Shown: piece after piece, positions 35,539 to 47,999 of the stretch | How positions within the stretch are numbered: the stretch's first letter is position 1 | Layout of the letters: each line of letters begins with the position of its first letter | NCBI GenBank assembly: GCA_026120185.1 | Contig: JANUWF010001281.1 | Span: 434,001-498,000 of the forward strand | Reading direction: 5' to 3' | Length of the DNA: 64,000 bases | Origin: Voacanga thouarsii | Lineage: Eukaryota; Streptophyta; Magnoliopsida; Gentianales; Apocynaceae | The notes under the pieces: model-generated | What the model saw: only the letters and a program-made list of their open reading frames with translations | Databases searched by the model: none | What the model was told of the DNA's origin: nothing | Translations under genes and position numbers: made by a program

Positions 35539-38500
35539 TGTAGCAGGCCTCATATACTTATAGGATATCGCCCTGCCTGTGGTCTAGACATGGGGTCTTT
35601 ATAACTATTTACATAAAAAATAAATAAAAATAAAGAATTTCATTAGCTTACATAATGGCTAAAACAAGATACATAGTATTCACGTCCAAAATACAACCAG
35701 AAAACATGTGATAATAAGTCTACAGTCTATACATAGCCCTGTGATAAAGACTTTCGATAGTCTAAGTCTTGAAAGTAGTACCAATAATGCAATAATATAT
35801 TCCCAACTTGGAATCCTAAGAAAATAGTAGAAATAGAAACACATGTGAGTTTTTTAATCAGCGAGTCCCCATATGTGCTACTATTTTTCATAGAAAACAT
35901 TTCCAATTAGATTCCACTGAAAACAACTCTACAAGTTCAGCAATAGAAAACCATGGTAATTCGGTTTAGAATTTATGCACATTTGGAAAAACATGATTTT
36001 CTTTCAAAGCAAATAGCCCCAATTTCAAGAAAAGCAGGTGCTTCTCTCAGCAGAAGGACAACCTGCATATAAAACTCACAAGGCTTTGCCTTCAACTATC
36101 GCGGTCTTATTACGCCAAGGACTATGCCTTTAACACTCAATTGGATCATGTCAGATTGGTGAGTGACACAAGCACATCATCTAGCACTTATAGATATTTT
36201 ACTTGCCACCATAAGCCCAAGGTTCCCAATCCTGACGTCAATCCCTATCGAGGTGGCAAGGGATTAAACACACCGAGTGTCCCTACCTAGTATTATGTGA
36301 ACAATCCAATCATATATCATAGGCAATTACCAGGCAATAAATAATATCCAGGCACAACTAATTCCAATATCCTATTACCCCATTCGGAATAAGATGAATC
36401 ATAGAACTGATTAGGTTATTTGGGATCTTCTACCTCTAACATAGGCTAGTATAGAAACAAAAAGCCCCTACTGAGTACTCAACATCTTTATTGATTCACA
36501 AGACCAGTCCCAGTACTGCATTTCCTGAGAAAATATTTTTCAAGGCCAAAATATCATTTTCAAATTGTTTAGCATTTTCCAAGTAACTATTCCCGAAAAT
36601 CATGAAACATAAAAGGACACATACCTTTCAATTATTGCATAACATGCTTTAGAATGTAATTAGGCCAAATGCCTTCATGCATCACCATGAAAATGCTTTC
36701 CTTTATCAAAATATAGTATTCATGAGAGCATGTTATTCTACAAAAATGCATTACTCGATAAATAGGGTTAGAACATTCACAACTTGATAATACATTTACA
36801 TAAGCCTTTTTCTATAGCATATATATTTGAAAAGGTTTAGAAGTCATATAAAGTTCATTTCTAATAATTAAATAAAATTAATGCATAGAAACTTCATTAT
36901 GCTTGAGTTGCAAGGAAAAGAATATTCATTAGAATCTAACAATCAATGCTCTGAAATTCAAGCACAATGCTTATGCTTGGATATATCAAGAAAACAATTA
37001 GCCATATTAGGAAAGCATTTAGCTATCTCAAAAAAGAATTTAGCTATATTACAAAAACTTTAGCTATCTAGGAGCTTAAAATCCAAGGTACTCACCTTAA
37101 TCAGTAGATTTGGTTCACTCACACTTTCATAAGCTTAGGGCTTCTCGTGAATTGGATCACCTACACTAATGAGGTTTTTCCATAGAACATTTCTCAATAT
37201 TCCCAAATTAAGGTTTGCATAACACTAAGAGCAATTGGTGCATTATTTTTTCCTTAATCTCAAAAGCCTAAAGGAAATAATCATTTCTAGCTTTGTCACC
37301 TTTTGGTGTTTTATTCATAACTTTTGCTATAAAAGTCCAAATGAGGTCACATTAGTTCCAAAATACTCCTAAGACATTCCTCTACAAATTCCAGTTTATG
37401 GAATGTCAAAACCCTTTCTTAATTTGTTCAGTTCTGGCTGTAAAATTTCTGCTTTGTCTAGTGAACAAAAATAACCATTTCCAATTACACCTATCTATAA
37501 GTTTTTCCTATGTTCTCTTCAACATAACCCACAACATTTCACCCTTTTAAAACCTTGTTTAACACTCGAATAATGGTGTTTTAGCTTTTTCTCAAGCTCA
37601 GCACCTTCCAATCATCCAATTATATCTATTTTATAAAAGTTGCCAACACATAATTTTTCCATTCTTCTATAAACAGCTTTAGGTATTCTCGCTATCACTA
37701 GTTTCTTAGCTATCAAAAGTCCACGTGATCTCTTCCAAACCTTTCCTAACATTCCAGTCATCTTCCTCTAAGAAGCATGCACAAATTCCAAGCAGTCCGT
37801 GTAGATTATTTTTTTCTTGCTAAAGTAGCTTTTCTAGTTTCCAACATCCAAGAACTTCTTCCCTACTAAACCTTAAATAAATTTCCAGCATGTTAACACT
37901 TCAAAGCATAATAGGTTAAACTTCTCCCTAATTCGATCGGCCAACATCCCCTCTCAATACAGAAATTTTCTTGCAACAACTTCATAAAATCATGGATTTT
38001 TATTAACAACTCATACCAAGTAGCTTCTATTAACAAAGAGATAATTTTAGTTCTTGAAAATAAAATCTCACTTACTTGAAGGTGTGAACAAACTAACAAG
38101 AAATTTCTCTTTCTTCGTTCCTTTCCTTTCCCTTGCTTGCAGTTTTCTCTTTTTTTCTTCCTCTTAAATTTCTTCCTTTTCTTTTCTTTCTCTTTTCTTT
38201 TCTTCCTTCTTTCTCTCTTGTTGTTTCTTTCCCTTCTTTTGTTCTCCTTTGGCCGACCACCTTCCTCTCTATATATATACTTTTCTCATGTAAAATCATG
38301 TGATTTTGGTGACTAAGGATAGCTAGAAGATTATGGAACTTTATAAAAATTGAAGGAAGCTTATGAAAAATGGTGGAAACCTTAAGAAACTTGTAGAACT
38401 TCCATATTATCATGCAAGAATCATGTAACAAATCATACAAATCCATATGGGTTTCCAAGTAACCAATCTAATATGTCCATTAAAATGGCCCACCAACTTT

Positions 38501-38615
38501 ATCTATGACCCACCAATTTTACATAACCATGGTCCACCATCGTTTATATAAAACATGTTTATCCATTTCTTATTTATATAGTAGCTATATCATACATTTA
38601 AGTATATGTACATAT
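35539..38615 (+). repeat. Diverged copy of the large-LTR family, 3' end missing
   Basis: It starts TGTAGCAGGCC, then GATATCGCCCTGCC and ATGGGGTCTTTATAACTA, which are the start landmarks of the solo LTRs (GATGTCGCCCTGTCC, AAGGGGTCTTTATAACTA). It also shares the ACTGAGTACTCAAC block (36467; compare 10193) and the later pyrimidine-rich run (38095-38260). A short ATTTAGCTAT direct repeat lies at 36995-37070. Its 3' end is cut by the CACTA element at 38616. Confidence 0.7.
38095..38265. repeat. Polypyrimidine tract (TTTCTTCC type)
   Basis: Almost continuous pyrimidine on the plus strand. The lysine/arginine-rich minus-strand frame across it is an artefact of this composition. Confidence 0.85.
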
Positions 38616-40150
38616 CACTACAAGAATTCATTATTTTTCCTATCAAAATTTCCTACCAAAACTTGACAATTTTGGTAGGAAATTGCATTTTCCTACCACT
38701 TTCCATCCAAACTATTGTGGTTGGAAAAAACATTGTCGGAAAAACATTTTAGTCCACACTTTGATATATGGCTAGAAATTTATGTCCAAAATCATGGTAG
38801 GTATATAAGTATTTGGTCGGAAATTAATGAATACAAAAGTTGAATTTTTTTTTTCCTACTAAATTTGTTTGGTAGGAAAAAATTTAAAAACATTTTGCCC
38901 AAATCATTTGGTAAGAAATTATTTTTAATAAATAATATTTTCAAAAAAATAAATTACATTTTTGACCAAATATTTTGGTAGGAAATTATTTTTATAAATA
39001 ATAATTTCTAAAAATAAATTAAATTTCTGACCAAATTATTTGGTAGGAAATGATTTTTAAAATATAATATTTGCAAAAAACAAATTAAATTTCCCACCAA
39101 ATTATTTGGTAGGAAAAATTATTTTCAATAAATAAATAATGTTTCCCTCCAAAATATTTTGTAGGAAATTATTTTTAGAATATAATATTTTCAAAATTTT
39201 AGTTAAATTTCCAACCAATTTATTTTGTGGGAAATATTATTTATTTTAAAAATAAATAATATTTCCTACCAAATATTTTGTAGGAATTGAAATTTTCTAA
39301 AAGATTTTTTTTTTTTTCCCTTCCAACACCAAAGTGTTTGGTAGGAAAATTAATCTTCTTCTAAAAAAGTATTGTTCCTACCAATGCTTTTGGTAGGAAC
39401 TTTAAAAGAACTATAATTCCTACCAAATAGCTTTGGTCGGAAATATTTGTGTGAAAAAAAATATTTTTTGCTACCACATTTTGGTCAAAAACAAAACCCT
39501 TATACATAATTTTAAAAATTAATTCTATAACTAAGCACCAACAAAATAATGTGACAAATACCAATAATAATACATTCTAATAAATTATATATCATGAATC
39601 TAAATTAAACTCAACAAAACATGATTGTAAATTGTCAAATTTAATCTTCATCAACTCTAAACCATATAAGTAATTGTCAACAAAGTCTTGAATTGGATGA
39701 GCCAGAACTACCATGTCGACTTGAATTAAGTTGCATAAACTCTTTAATGTAGCCATTGACTCTTCTTTTTCCTGGTTTGATTTGTTAAATGCAAACATTG
39801 ACTCTTCCTTGTCTTGATTTGATCTAATGAATGTATTCATTAGTTCCTCATTGTCTTGGTTTGATCTATTAATGCAGTCATGAGCTCCTCTTTATCCTCA
39901 CTTGCTTTTTGGAGTTGCTCCATTAAAGTTGTAACTTAAGTTTTAAACTACTCAATCATCTCATGTAGTAAAAGGAATGGTTTTGACTATCACTCCATAC
40001 TCTAAATGATCGTGAAAAAGATGCTTGGGGTGAGTACATGTCCATTTCGTATGTCACCAATAGTTTCTAACCATATTGATGTATGATTAATTGTGGGAAG
40101 CCTATTCGAGTCATGGTCTTCTGTATTTGCCACTGTCTCATTATGAGCTT
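38616..40150 (-). mobile_element. One-ended CACTA transposon with transposase remnant
   Basis: The left end reads CACTACAAGAATTCATTATT, preceded by TAT. Next come 38640-39490 with more than 15 copies of TTTGGTAGGAAA or its complement TTTCCTACCAAA, the dense subterminal repeat expected at a CACTA end. The transposase remnant (39592-40150) follows inward. No matching right end (AATTCTTGTAGTG) was found; TTCTTGTAGTAG at 41567 lacks subterminal repeats and is probably chance. Confidence 0.75.
39592..40150 (-). pseudogene. CACTA transposase C-terminal remnant with 14-residue repeats
   Basis: The minus strand near 40110-40010 reads HTSIWLETIGDIRNGHV, which resembles the conserved MWLxTVGGxxRGRVYG block of plant En/Spm (Ptta) transposases. 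After frame breaks comes a coiled-coil: MEQLQKASEDKEELM, then NQDNEELMNTFIRS, NQDKEESMFAFNKS and NQEKEESMATLKSL, i.e. 42-base tandem units. The last block ends in VEFNLDS and a stop. The C-terminus facing the element end fits En/Spm architecture. The rest of the gene is gone. Confidence 0.6.
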
Positions 40151-41400
40151 TATCATATATTTCATGACCTCTCACCTACAAAAGTAATTTAAATGTAACA
40201 TTAAAGAAGAGAAATTGAGATAAACAACTGCATCCCTTGGGAGTCTTTAAATTATTTATAACATGATAAATACAATATCATAGTATATTCATATCACAAG
40301 CACAACATTTACCCCCCTTTTCTCCTTTTTTTCCAACCTTATTTACTTCTGTATTTCAAAAATATAGCATGGTTGTCAGTGCAATATTTTTTAGCCAGAA
40401 TAACTTTAAAAAAATCCAAGATTAGAAACCATAGCTTTAATTAGCAAATTATTGAATTTCTTGATCTGTCCTTACAACTTTCCTCATTATCTCACATTCG
40501 TTGCATTCTTTCTACTCTCTCATTCTCTTTCAACCATACAAAATCCAGCTAAAATTTACAGCACATTATTCCCACCTTCAAGTGAACAAATAAAAATTAT
40601 TTCATTCAGTAGGTAATCTAAAAATTATGGCTAAATAGATTGAGATTTAGGCTAATCATCCAAACACCTCGGGAAGAAATGAATAAAATGTGTTAGATAT
40701 GTAATTCAAAAGAACCTCAAATCTGTCCACAAAATTACTTAATTCACTACATATTAGCTTCAACTACAGAATGTCCATAAAAGTTCAATATATCTACCAG
40801 CAAGTACTATCTATTTTAGAACAAAAGGAAGGAAGAAGATGTCCACCTCATCTAAAAGCATATGTCGTTGAGAAAAGAGGGTAAAAGACTCCATTCTGAC
40901 CTAGTATGGTACAAGAAATATATACCTAATTTTTTAACTCTCTAGATAGCTTGCAACAACAGATTGGCTACAAAAGGATAGACTTCAAAAGATAGGATCT
41001 TGAAGAACAAAGAATATGTTTTTATTAGAAATAGGTGAAGAATCCTTTGATTATCTATATTCTATTAATCTTTATTCCAATTTTGACTGGCCATAAATTC
41101 ATCATTTTTATCCATAATTTGCATTTTAATCCATAATTTATATATAATGCAACTAGCTATACTGGGGCTTGGAAGACTAAAACAAATTGGAAAATGGAGA
41201 TTACCACAAAAGTTCACTTGAGAAAATTTCAGAAAATAAAGAAATAAGAAACAAGAAGAATAAGAGGAAAATTGAAGTAAATTTAGAAAATCCTAAGTAG
41301 CTTTCCTCCTACCCTGTTTTTCTGAAATCAAATTAGTGTAAGATTTAAGTGAAGAGTTCTTTCATAATTAGAAGTTTTGGCAATCCAAAAAAGGGAGAAA
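40151..41400. other. Spacer, no gene seen
   Basis: AT-rich sequence, possibly more of the CACTA interior (introns or decayed exons). No ORF over 60 codons and no motif was recognised. Confidence 0.5.
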
Positions 41401-41429
41401 AAGAATTTGTTTGTGTTGCATCATGTGCG

Positions 41430-41785
41430 GTAATTTGGCTCCTAAATATTATCCCTGTATGAAAGATTTTGGATATGGAAATGTACTTGAGCTAACATTT
41501 CAAGAATGTTTGTTTAGAGGTTTATCCCTAAATAAGGTTGCGATTATTGAGTACTCAATAAGGGCTGACTTCTTGTAGTAGTCTTTAATGGTCTGAGAAT
41601 ACTTTCTGGTATGAGGTACACCTTCAGAAGGTGGACTCTTTCTGGTAACGGCATCAATACTTATAAGTCGAGCCGTTATAAGCTAGTAACATGGTTTAAT
41701 GAGAAGGCAGACGTCAAACGCTAGACATTTATGTTGGTTTTAGACGGAGAGAAAGCGGGGTCTCTCTTGATGTTATGTCGGTGGT
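41430..41785 (-). repeat. Fragment of the large-LTR family, minus orientation
   Basis: The minus strand has CCCTTATTGAGTACTCAATA at 41565-41546, matching TCTTATTGAGTACTCAACG of the solo LTRs at 10187, and upstream blocks that follow the same order. It is short and diverged. Confidence 0.4.
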
Positions 41786-41786
41786 G

Positions 41787-42180
41787 AAAGTGGATCGGGG
41801 CAAACAAAGCACACAAAAGTAACAAAAAAAAAAAGAAGTGAAAGCTTTGGCAAAATTTCATTGCCTTAATTGCTTAGGTTGAGCAGATGTGCTTGATTGT
41901 TCAACCACTGGTATTTGCACCGTAGCCTCTAGTGAGTATTTCGCAAGCCTCTTGCTTCACCTTTGCATCAACACAAATCCTATGGACTTTTGGAATTTGT
42001 CCATCACCTAAACTAGGTAGTGAAAGCAATAAGGCCAGGAAACATCTTCTTTAAGTGTCTGCTAACGAGCAGTATCAAAGAAAACTCTCTGTTGGCTTTC
42101 TATTTTTCATAAAAAGAGAAGTTGAGAGAGAGAGCACCCAAAATCTGAGAGAATTGTGTGAATTTGATAAAAGCTTAATT
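41787..42180 (-). repeat. Third copia LTR copy, part 1
   Basis: It resembles the first 400 bases of the LTR at 18171: GTAGCCTCTAGTGAGTATTT (41926) against GGAAACCTCTAGTGAGATTC (18346), then a (GA)n patch near 42125 at the matching place. It is interrupted on the right by another LTR and resumes at 44049. Confidence 0.5.
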
Positions 42181-42500
42181 GAGAAAGCATGATCATAGTT
42201 AATTTTTTTAAAAAAATAAAAATAAAAACTGATGAGATCAATCCCTAAAACCCCGGAAGTTATCCCGCCTTTATCTTTGTCTCTAGCTTATTCAAAAGGA
42301 ACCCCAGAACCACCTAACATTGAACTAGGGGAAAACAGTTTCCTCAGCCAAAACAGGCTTGGGTCTAGTTCATTGACCCTATTAGAATTCCTCATGCAAA
42401 ACCAGATTTATGCAGTAGAAAGAAAATGGGAATTCCACAATGAGGATCACATTTATGCATTAATGGAATCAAAACAAGTGAAGGAAAAATAGCTTCTTAC
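42181..42500 (+). other. Unidentified stretch with an 86-codon open frame
   Basis: An open frame at 42232-42492 starts MRSIPKTPEVIPPLSLSLAY and ends KQVKEK. I see no domain, signal or repeat. It lies between two LTR fragments, so it may be transposon-derived leader or a filler captured at the junction. There is no evidence that it is expressed. Confidence 0.25.
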
Positions 42501-42519
42501 TCCTCTGTGAAACAAAACA

Positions 42520-44048
42520 AATTCATTCTTCAGCTTTAAGGTGCAATCCAGCTATACTAAAAGAACATCTTCTCTTTTCTTCCATCAAAACACCACAACC
42601 TAAGTATAGGATTGTCTCCAATATCCACATAATAATGGTGTTCAAGAATCACCCGAAATTTTGTGCTAGTAAAATTCAATTGGCGGCTAAGGTTTCCAGA
42701 AGAAGAAGATGACGATGGCTATCAGATTTTCTAAAACTCTCTGTGTGTAATTCCTCAATCATAATCCCACGTAAAGAATATATAATCATATATCCCGCCC
42801 ATATATTTGGTAATTAGAATCCATTATGTATATGGATTCTTAATTGCCAATGATTCTTATAATTATAGTTAATTATAATATAGCCCACAAATTATAACTA
42901 ATTATAATTTGACCATAATAACTTCTTCTTTTCACAATCAACCCTGATTGTTATCGGATAACATCTTGAGCACTCAATTGTCTATTGTGTGTGACCTATT
43001 AGGTTTTTTGATCTATTGGTAGCAAAATATGAATTAATCTAAACATTTTAAAGATTAATCCTTAATAATTTTAGAATTAACTTATTAATTCTAATAAGGA
43101 TTGATTTATTAATTTTCTAATTAATAAATCCATATTCTGCAGATCATGAGTAGTATCTAACAACATATCATGACCACCAAAAAGTTCAGAAAGTCAAGTG
43201 GCTTGACATGAACCTTTCAATAGTAAACAACAGTGCAATAAACTCCTTTCACCATACAATATCTCATTCAGTTTGGAATACGAAATTTGTGCCAACTCCT
43301 TCCAGAATAGCAAATTAATTCTGACCCAAATATTTTAGTACTTGTTCCTAGAATCCACTACTCATCATATGTATCAATTAGAACCATTTCCAATATACAA
43401 TTGCCTTAGCCAAGAACTTCTCAAGTAATGATTCTTACAAGTGGCCATAAGATATTAGCTCCTACTAGTATGAGTGGTAAATTCTTTATTGATCCTCTGA
43501 ACTGCTTTCATTTGCTTCATATTGCACCCAATATCCATCCCATAGGCAGTCTTGTCAGGACTCTAGAGATTGGAATCAAAGTCCAACATTTAGCAAATAA
43601 AGTACCTTAGAAATCTCAAGTCTAAGGATACTTGCATATTTGCTATGATGAGATTTTACCACTAGCACTAAATAGTTATCCATGTGATTATCTCACAGTT
43701 AGGTCATCTAATATAATTGTCCAAGTAACAAAAATTCACGTGTTAACTTTGAGTATCATAATACTCATGGAAGTATAGTACATGCTAGTCTTAGCATATT
43801 AAAGATGTGTTATCTCATTAATACTACAACTAGAGATAATTTAAGTACAAACACTATCTAGTGTAGTAGAAACCCCACATTATGATCTCTATCATGATTT
43901 TCTTAACACAGTGTTGCACTTGGAACTTTATCTAAATGTTATTTTACACGAAAGCATAAATAAAACAAACTAAAAGATAAAGAACACATTGTTTTATTTA
44001 ATAATGCACAATATACAGAATATATGTGATTGCCTCTAGGGTATAACA
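42520..44048 (-). repeat. LTR of the left-copia family, solo or truncated
   Basis: It ends at 44048 with the minus-strand start TGTTATACCCTAGAGGCAAT, the same as 5253. It is collinear with 3735-5253 over GGCTAAGGTTT, CTTGAGCACTCAATTGTCTA versus CTTGAGTAGATATTCCTC, TGTGACCTATTAGGTTTTTT, and CAGTGCAATAAACTCCTTTC. No coding follows. The inner edge is approximate. It interrupts the older LTR at 41787-62480. Confidence 0.7.
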
Positions 44049-44935
44049 CTAACTAACCCTTAGTCCCAACAACTTTGTCTTGCCCAAAATTATTTATTTA
44101 TTTTTTTACTAATAAAAGCCCGTAAATAAATAATTAACTGACCCAAAAAAGAACAAAAAATAATCTCCCAAGCCTTTTCTTCTAGTTTAGATCAAGCTAA
44201 TTTTAATTATTTAATTTGGGCTCAAACTCTAAATAACTAATTAATTAACTTGCTAATCTAGATAGTTAATCTACCCTCTCTTTTGGTCTTTTATTTTATT
44301 CTAACCTAATAATAAATTAGACTACTTGAATAAAATAAAATCCTTCCTTATTTAAGACCATTTTCTTAGTACAAAATTAATTAGGACATACGGCCTATTC
44401 CAAGGACCAAAAGATACATTGTCCTTGGCTACAAAAATAACAAAAATACCCCTACTATAAAATAGTTGTATTTTACATTTTAAATATTTTCTATTATCAC
44501 CTTAAGAAAATATTAACCCTAAGGATAATGTTGTGGATAGCAATGTCCTTGACCTTCAGGTGTAATGACTAAAATACCTATTTATATAACACTCATTATT
44601 GAGATAGGAGAAATGTACTAACATCTCTCTCAACGACTTCTATCATCCTTAGATATCTAGTCCGATAATCTATGACTTCCAGTATATGCATGCTTTTTCT
44701 GGGAGCTACCCAAAAGCAAACAATACCAAATCACGTTCCCAGGGCCCTAAATTATATATATTATCCTAAACAATCATAAGGGGGTAATTTTTCTATTTAG
44801 CAGCATAAAAACTATCTTATATGAGTTTTCCTTAACTAAGTAGCGATGCATACCCAACGTACAAGTATATTAGTCCTATAGTATAACCTCAACTACAGTA
44901 AACTAAAGTACGTGCTTCTAGTTTTGCTTGACCAC
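44049..44935 (-). repeat. Third copia LTR copy, part 2
   Basis: It is collinear with 18590-19450 of the complete element's LTR, for example CAGGTGTAATGACTAAAATA at 44557 against 19091. It is strongly diverged, so this is an old copy. It is cut at 44935/62022 by the gypsy element. Confidence 0.8.
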
Positions 44936-46339
44936 TGATAGGGGCTAAATTCATCACTATTTTCCTAGTTATTTAAGGCTAATTTGAGATACTTTTGATG
45001 TAATAATAACAAGGCATAATCCTTTCTATTTGACATCTTTCTTGTGGAAAGTGTTTTGTATAAATGTGTGCAGAATTCAAGAGATTTTGAGCAAAACGGA
45101 TAAATTTCCAGACTTGAGATGGCACTAGATCAAGCTAATGCACCAGGCACTAGGTCTACTCTAGGAAAATAGAGCAACATCCAGGAGCAAACCAAAATGT
45201 ACTTGGCGCCAGATGGGTTAAAGTGACCCGGTGCCTAGTCCGATCTGTAGAGAGAGGATTTTGTGCACAAATTTGGTATCTTTCAAAGGATTTTGGTATT
45301 TTCTGAATTCTACTGGGCTAAGACTTCTCAACTCACAAATTTTGGTATTAGGGGAGCCTATAAAGACAAGAAAAACACAAGAGAAATGTGTGAATCCAAG
45401 GATTAAAATTGCCAATCACTCAAAAAAAGGAGGAGATTCATCATTCAAGGGGCGTTATTCAAAAAAGGTTTTCAAAGAAAAAAAGGAGGGCTTGTCTATA
45501 AGTTTTTTCTTTTACCTTTGCTTTTTTTTTTCTAGAATAATGATGTAATTAATTTTTCCATTGATATTATTTTTGGGATTCATGATTTATTGAATTAATT
45601 TAGTCTTTTGATCAATTGATTATTTGTCTTGAGATTTGATTACTTGTTTTTATTACAGAGTTGGTTAATGGATTCTTGTTATTAACTTTCTTGAAAAAAG
45701 GGATTGATAATGACTTTAATTAATTAATTTTGTATTTGTTATCTCTTAACTTACTTGGAAAAGGGGTTAATTGTTAAGAACTTAGAGTAATCAAAGGTTA
45801 GTTGATGATTGCTTGAATATGGATTCATTGACTAATTTCATGTTTTAAATCACCTAAAATATATGATTTTATATGAGGATTGATTTTAATGCATCTTTTA
45901 GGTAAATTGGTTAAGACAGAATATGTTCACTAATTTAACTAGAAGATAGTGATTCCATAGATTACAAACAAAGTGTGTCTATATCAAATCATTCATGAGA
46001 CCAAGATGATAATTGATTGTGATATGTGCTAAGTGATTCATTGTCATGTTTTCAAAAGTATTTGTCGAAATTGCATATTTTTTACATCCTTGAGTTGTAT
46101 ATATTTTTTATTTTTCTTTTTGTTATCTTATCACTTTACTAGATCGATTAAACAATAAATGAAAAATGATTAGTGTATACTTATTCTTTTAAGGATCGAT
46201 ACTTGTTAATTCCCTATACTATGCTTGTGACGAGTATACTTGCTCGTATATGTAATTTTGGATTAATGTTTTAATTAAAAATTAGCTAAGGGATAGATTT
46301 AAATTTAATGATTTTTATACACTTAAAATTTACGCATTA
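44936..46339 (+). repeat. 5' LTR of the gypsy element
   Basis: It starts TGATAGGGGCTAAATTC. It ends ACGCATTA where the 3' LTR ends AAGCATCA, so the final CA has mutated to TA. It contains the CGATACTTGTTAATTCCC and TATACTATGCTTGTGACG block near 46197. Confidence 0.93.
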
Positions 46340-46345
46340 AGTTTT

Positions 46346-46363
46346 TGGCGCTGTTACCGGGAA
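46346..46363 (+). other. Primer-binding site, tRNA-Asp type
   Basis: TGGCGCTGTTACCGGGAA is close to the TGGCGCCGTTGCCGGGGA site of Athila and Tat elements; the three differences are all transitions, matching the general decay of the copy. Confidence 0.9.
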
Positions 46364-46556
46364 ACAATATTATGAAAGCTTGAATTTTGTTAATTTAACG
46401 ATATTTATATGTTTATATGTCTATATGTAAATGTGTAAATAGATATCTATGTTCTCTGTGTAATGAAGTGCCATGTCCTGTTGTATGTACCTTAACTAAT
46501 TAACTTGATTTAATATTGTACTATATGACACTAACAAGCTACTATATGTTGGTAAC

Positions 46557-47166
46557 ATGGCTAATTGGAACATGGGACGGTATCCTAGCCTATCTCAAGA
46601 GATTACACTTCGGCCATCTGACTCCACTACCTTAGAAGGAGAACTAGGAAAATTTGCCACCTAGATAACCAAACGCTTTCAAGAAATAGATGACACATTA
46701 GCAAAATTTGAGGGAATGATTTGAAACAAGGAGAGACAAATTTAGTTTTTAACAGATCTAGTGTTAAAGTCACCATTAGGGGTGAAAATACAACATGATT
46801 CAGCATCCATTACATTACGAAGTGGTAAGGAGTTACCCGATTCTAGCACGGAACTGGCACCATCTAAAGAAGATGGGCTGACACCAACCCCCTTTGGTGA
46901 ACCACTTGAAAAACAAGCTAAAAACCAGATTTTCAGTCACTGGTACCTTACCCCATTTAAACCAAAAAGCAAGAAAAGATACACAATTTGATAAGTTTTT
47001 AGAAGTGTTCAAACAATTTCACATAAACATTCCACTCAGTGAGGCTTTGATATACATGCCCAAATATGCAAAGTTCCTCAAAAGCATGCTTGTTTACAAA
47101 AAGAGGCTAGATGAATTATCCATTGTGGTTTTAAATGAAGAATGCTCTGCCATCTTACAAAACTAA
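46557..47166 (+). pseudogene. gag: gypsy gag remnant
   Basis: It begins MANWNMGRYPSLSQEI at 46557 and runs into a stop at about 46662; more gag tail follows in the same frame (RFQEIDDTLAKFEGMI). From 46761 it reads DSASITLRSGKELPD, and from about 46980 in another frame FDKFLEVFKQFHINIPLSEA and MPKYAKFLKSML, the well-conserved linker between gag and protease of Athila elements. The capsid core and zinc knuckle are deleted between these blocks. Confidence 0.88.
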
Positions 47167-47583
47167 TGGACTTTTCTACGTAAAGAAAATGATCCAGAGA
47201 GTTTTTCTATTCCTTATCTTGTTAGCATTCTTCCATTTTGCAATGCATTAGCCAACTTATGTACTAGTATTAATCTTTTACCTTGCAAAACATTCAAAAA
47301 GCTAGGCCTGAATTAGCCTAAGCCCACTAGGATGAATATTCAACTTGAGGATAGATCTATTAAATATCCTAGAGAAGTAGTTAAAGATGTATTGATTAAC
47401 ATGGATAGATTATTTTATATGCATTATGTTATTCTTGATATGGATGAAGCTTCTAAAGTTCCTTTAATCCTAGGTCGACCCTTCCTAGCTACGACCAAAG
47501 TAGTAATTGATGTTCATGAGGGAAAGTTGACACTTAGGGTTGGGGATGAAGAAGTTACTATCAAAATCCACAAAAGTATGTAA
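47167..47583 (+). pseudogene. pol: gypsy aspartic protease (degenerate)
   Basis: The 47332-47583 frame has [20 protein letters not shown], then [20 protein letters not shown], the C-terminal half of the retropepsin-type protease of Athila. The upstream part (47170-47330) carries the SIPYLVS/LPCKTFKKL region with stops in place of the active-site neighbourhood. Confidence 0.88.
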
Positions 47584-47999
47584 CATCCTATCTCTTCTGA
47601 TGATTCTTGTTTAACGATTAATATTCTTAATGAGTCTCTCTTTGATTTTGTGCAATAATCATTTGTTAATTTCTCTATAGACTTGATAGAACAATCAATT
47701 GCATATTTGGAATATTCAAATAATGGCCATGAGTTGAGAGAATTTGAGGAAATAAAAAAAAAAAGCAGTTTGGAAAGGATAAAGTCATCCAATGAGGAAC
47801 CACCAGAATTGGACCTAAAAGATCTCCTCGAGCACTTGGAATATGCATTTTTTGGCTAACGGAGGAAATTTGTCAGTGATCATAGCAAAAGACCAAACTG
47901 GTAAGTCTATTGGGAAAATATAAGGGAGTTATAGTATGGAAAATCATAGACATTAAAGGAATTAGCCATTCTTTTTGCACTCACAAAATTTTGTTAAAA

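Noticed and set aside
38093..38458. Lysine/arginine-rich frame of 121 residues
   Set aside because: Comes from the polypyrimidine tract in the diverged LTR; no homologous frame in the solo LTR copies.
41567..41578. TTCTTGTAGTAG as the right end of the CACTA element starting at 38616
   Set aside because: Lacks the subterminal repeats and the exact TGTAGTG end; it also lies within a fragment of the large-LTR family.
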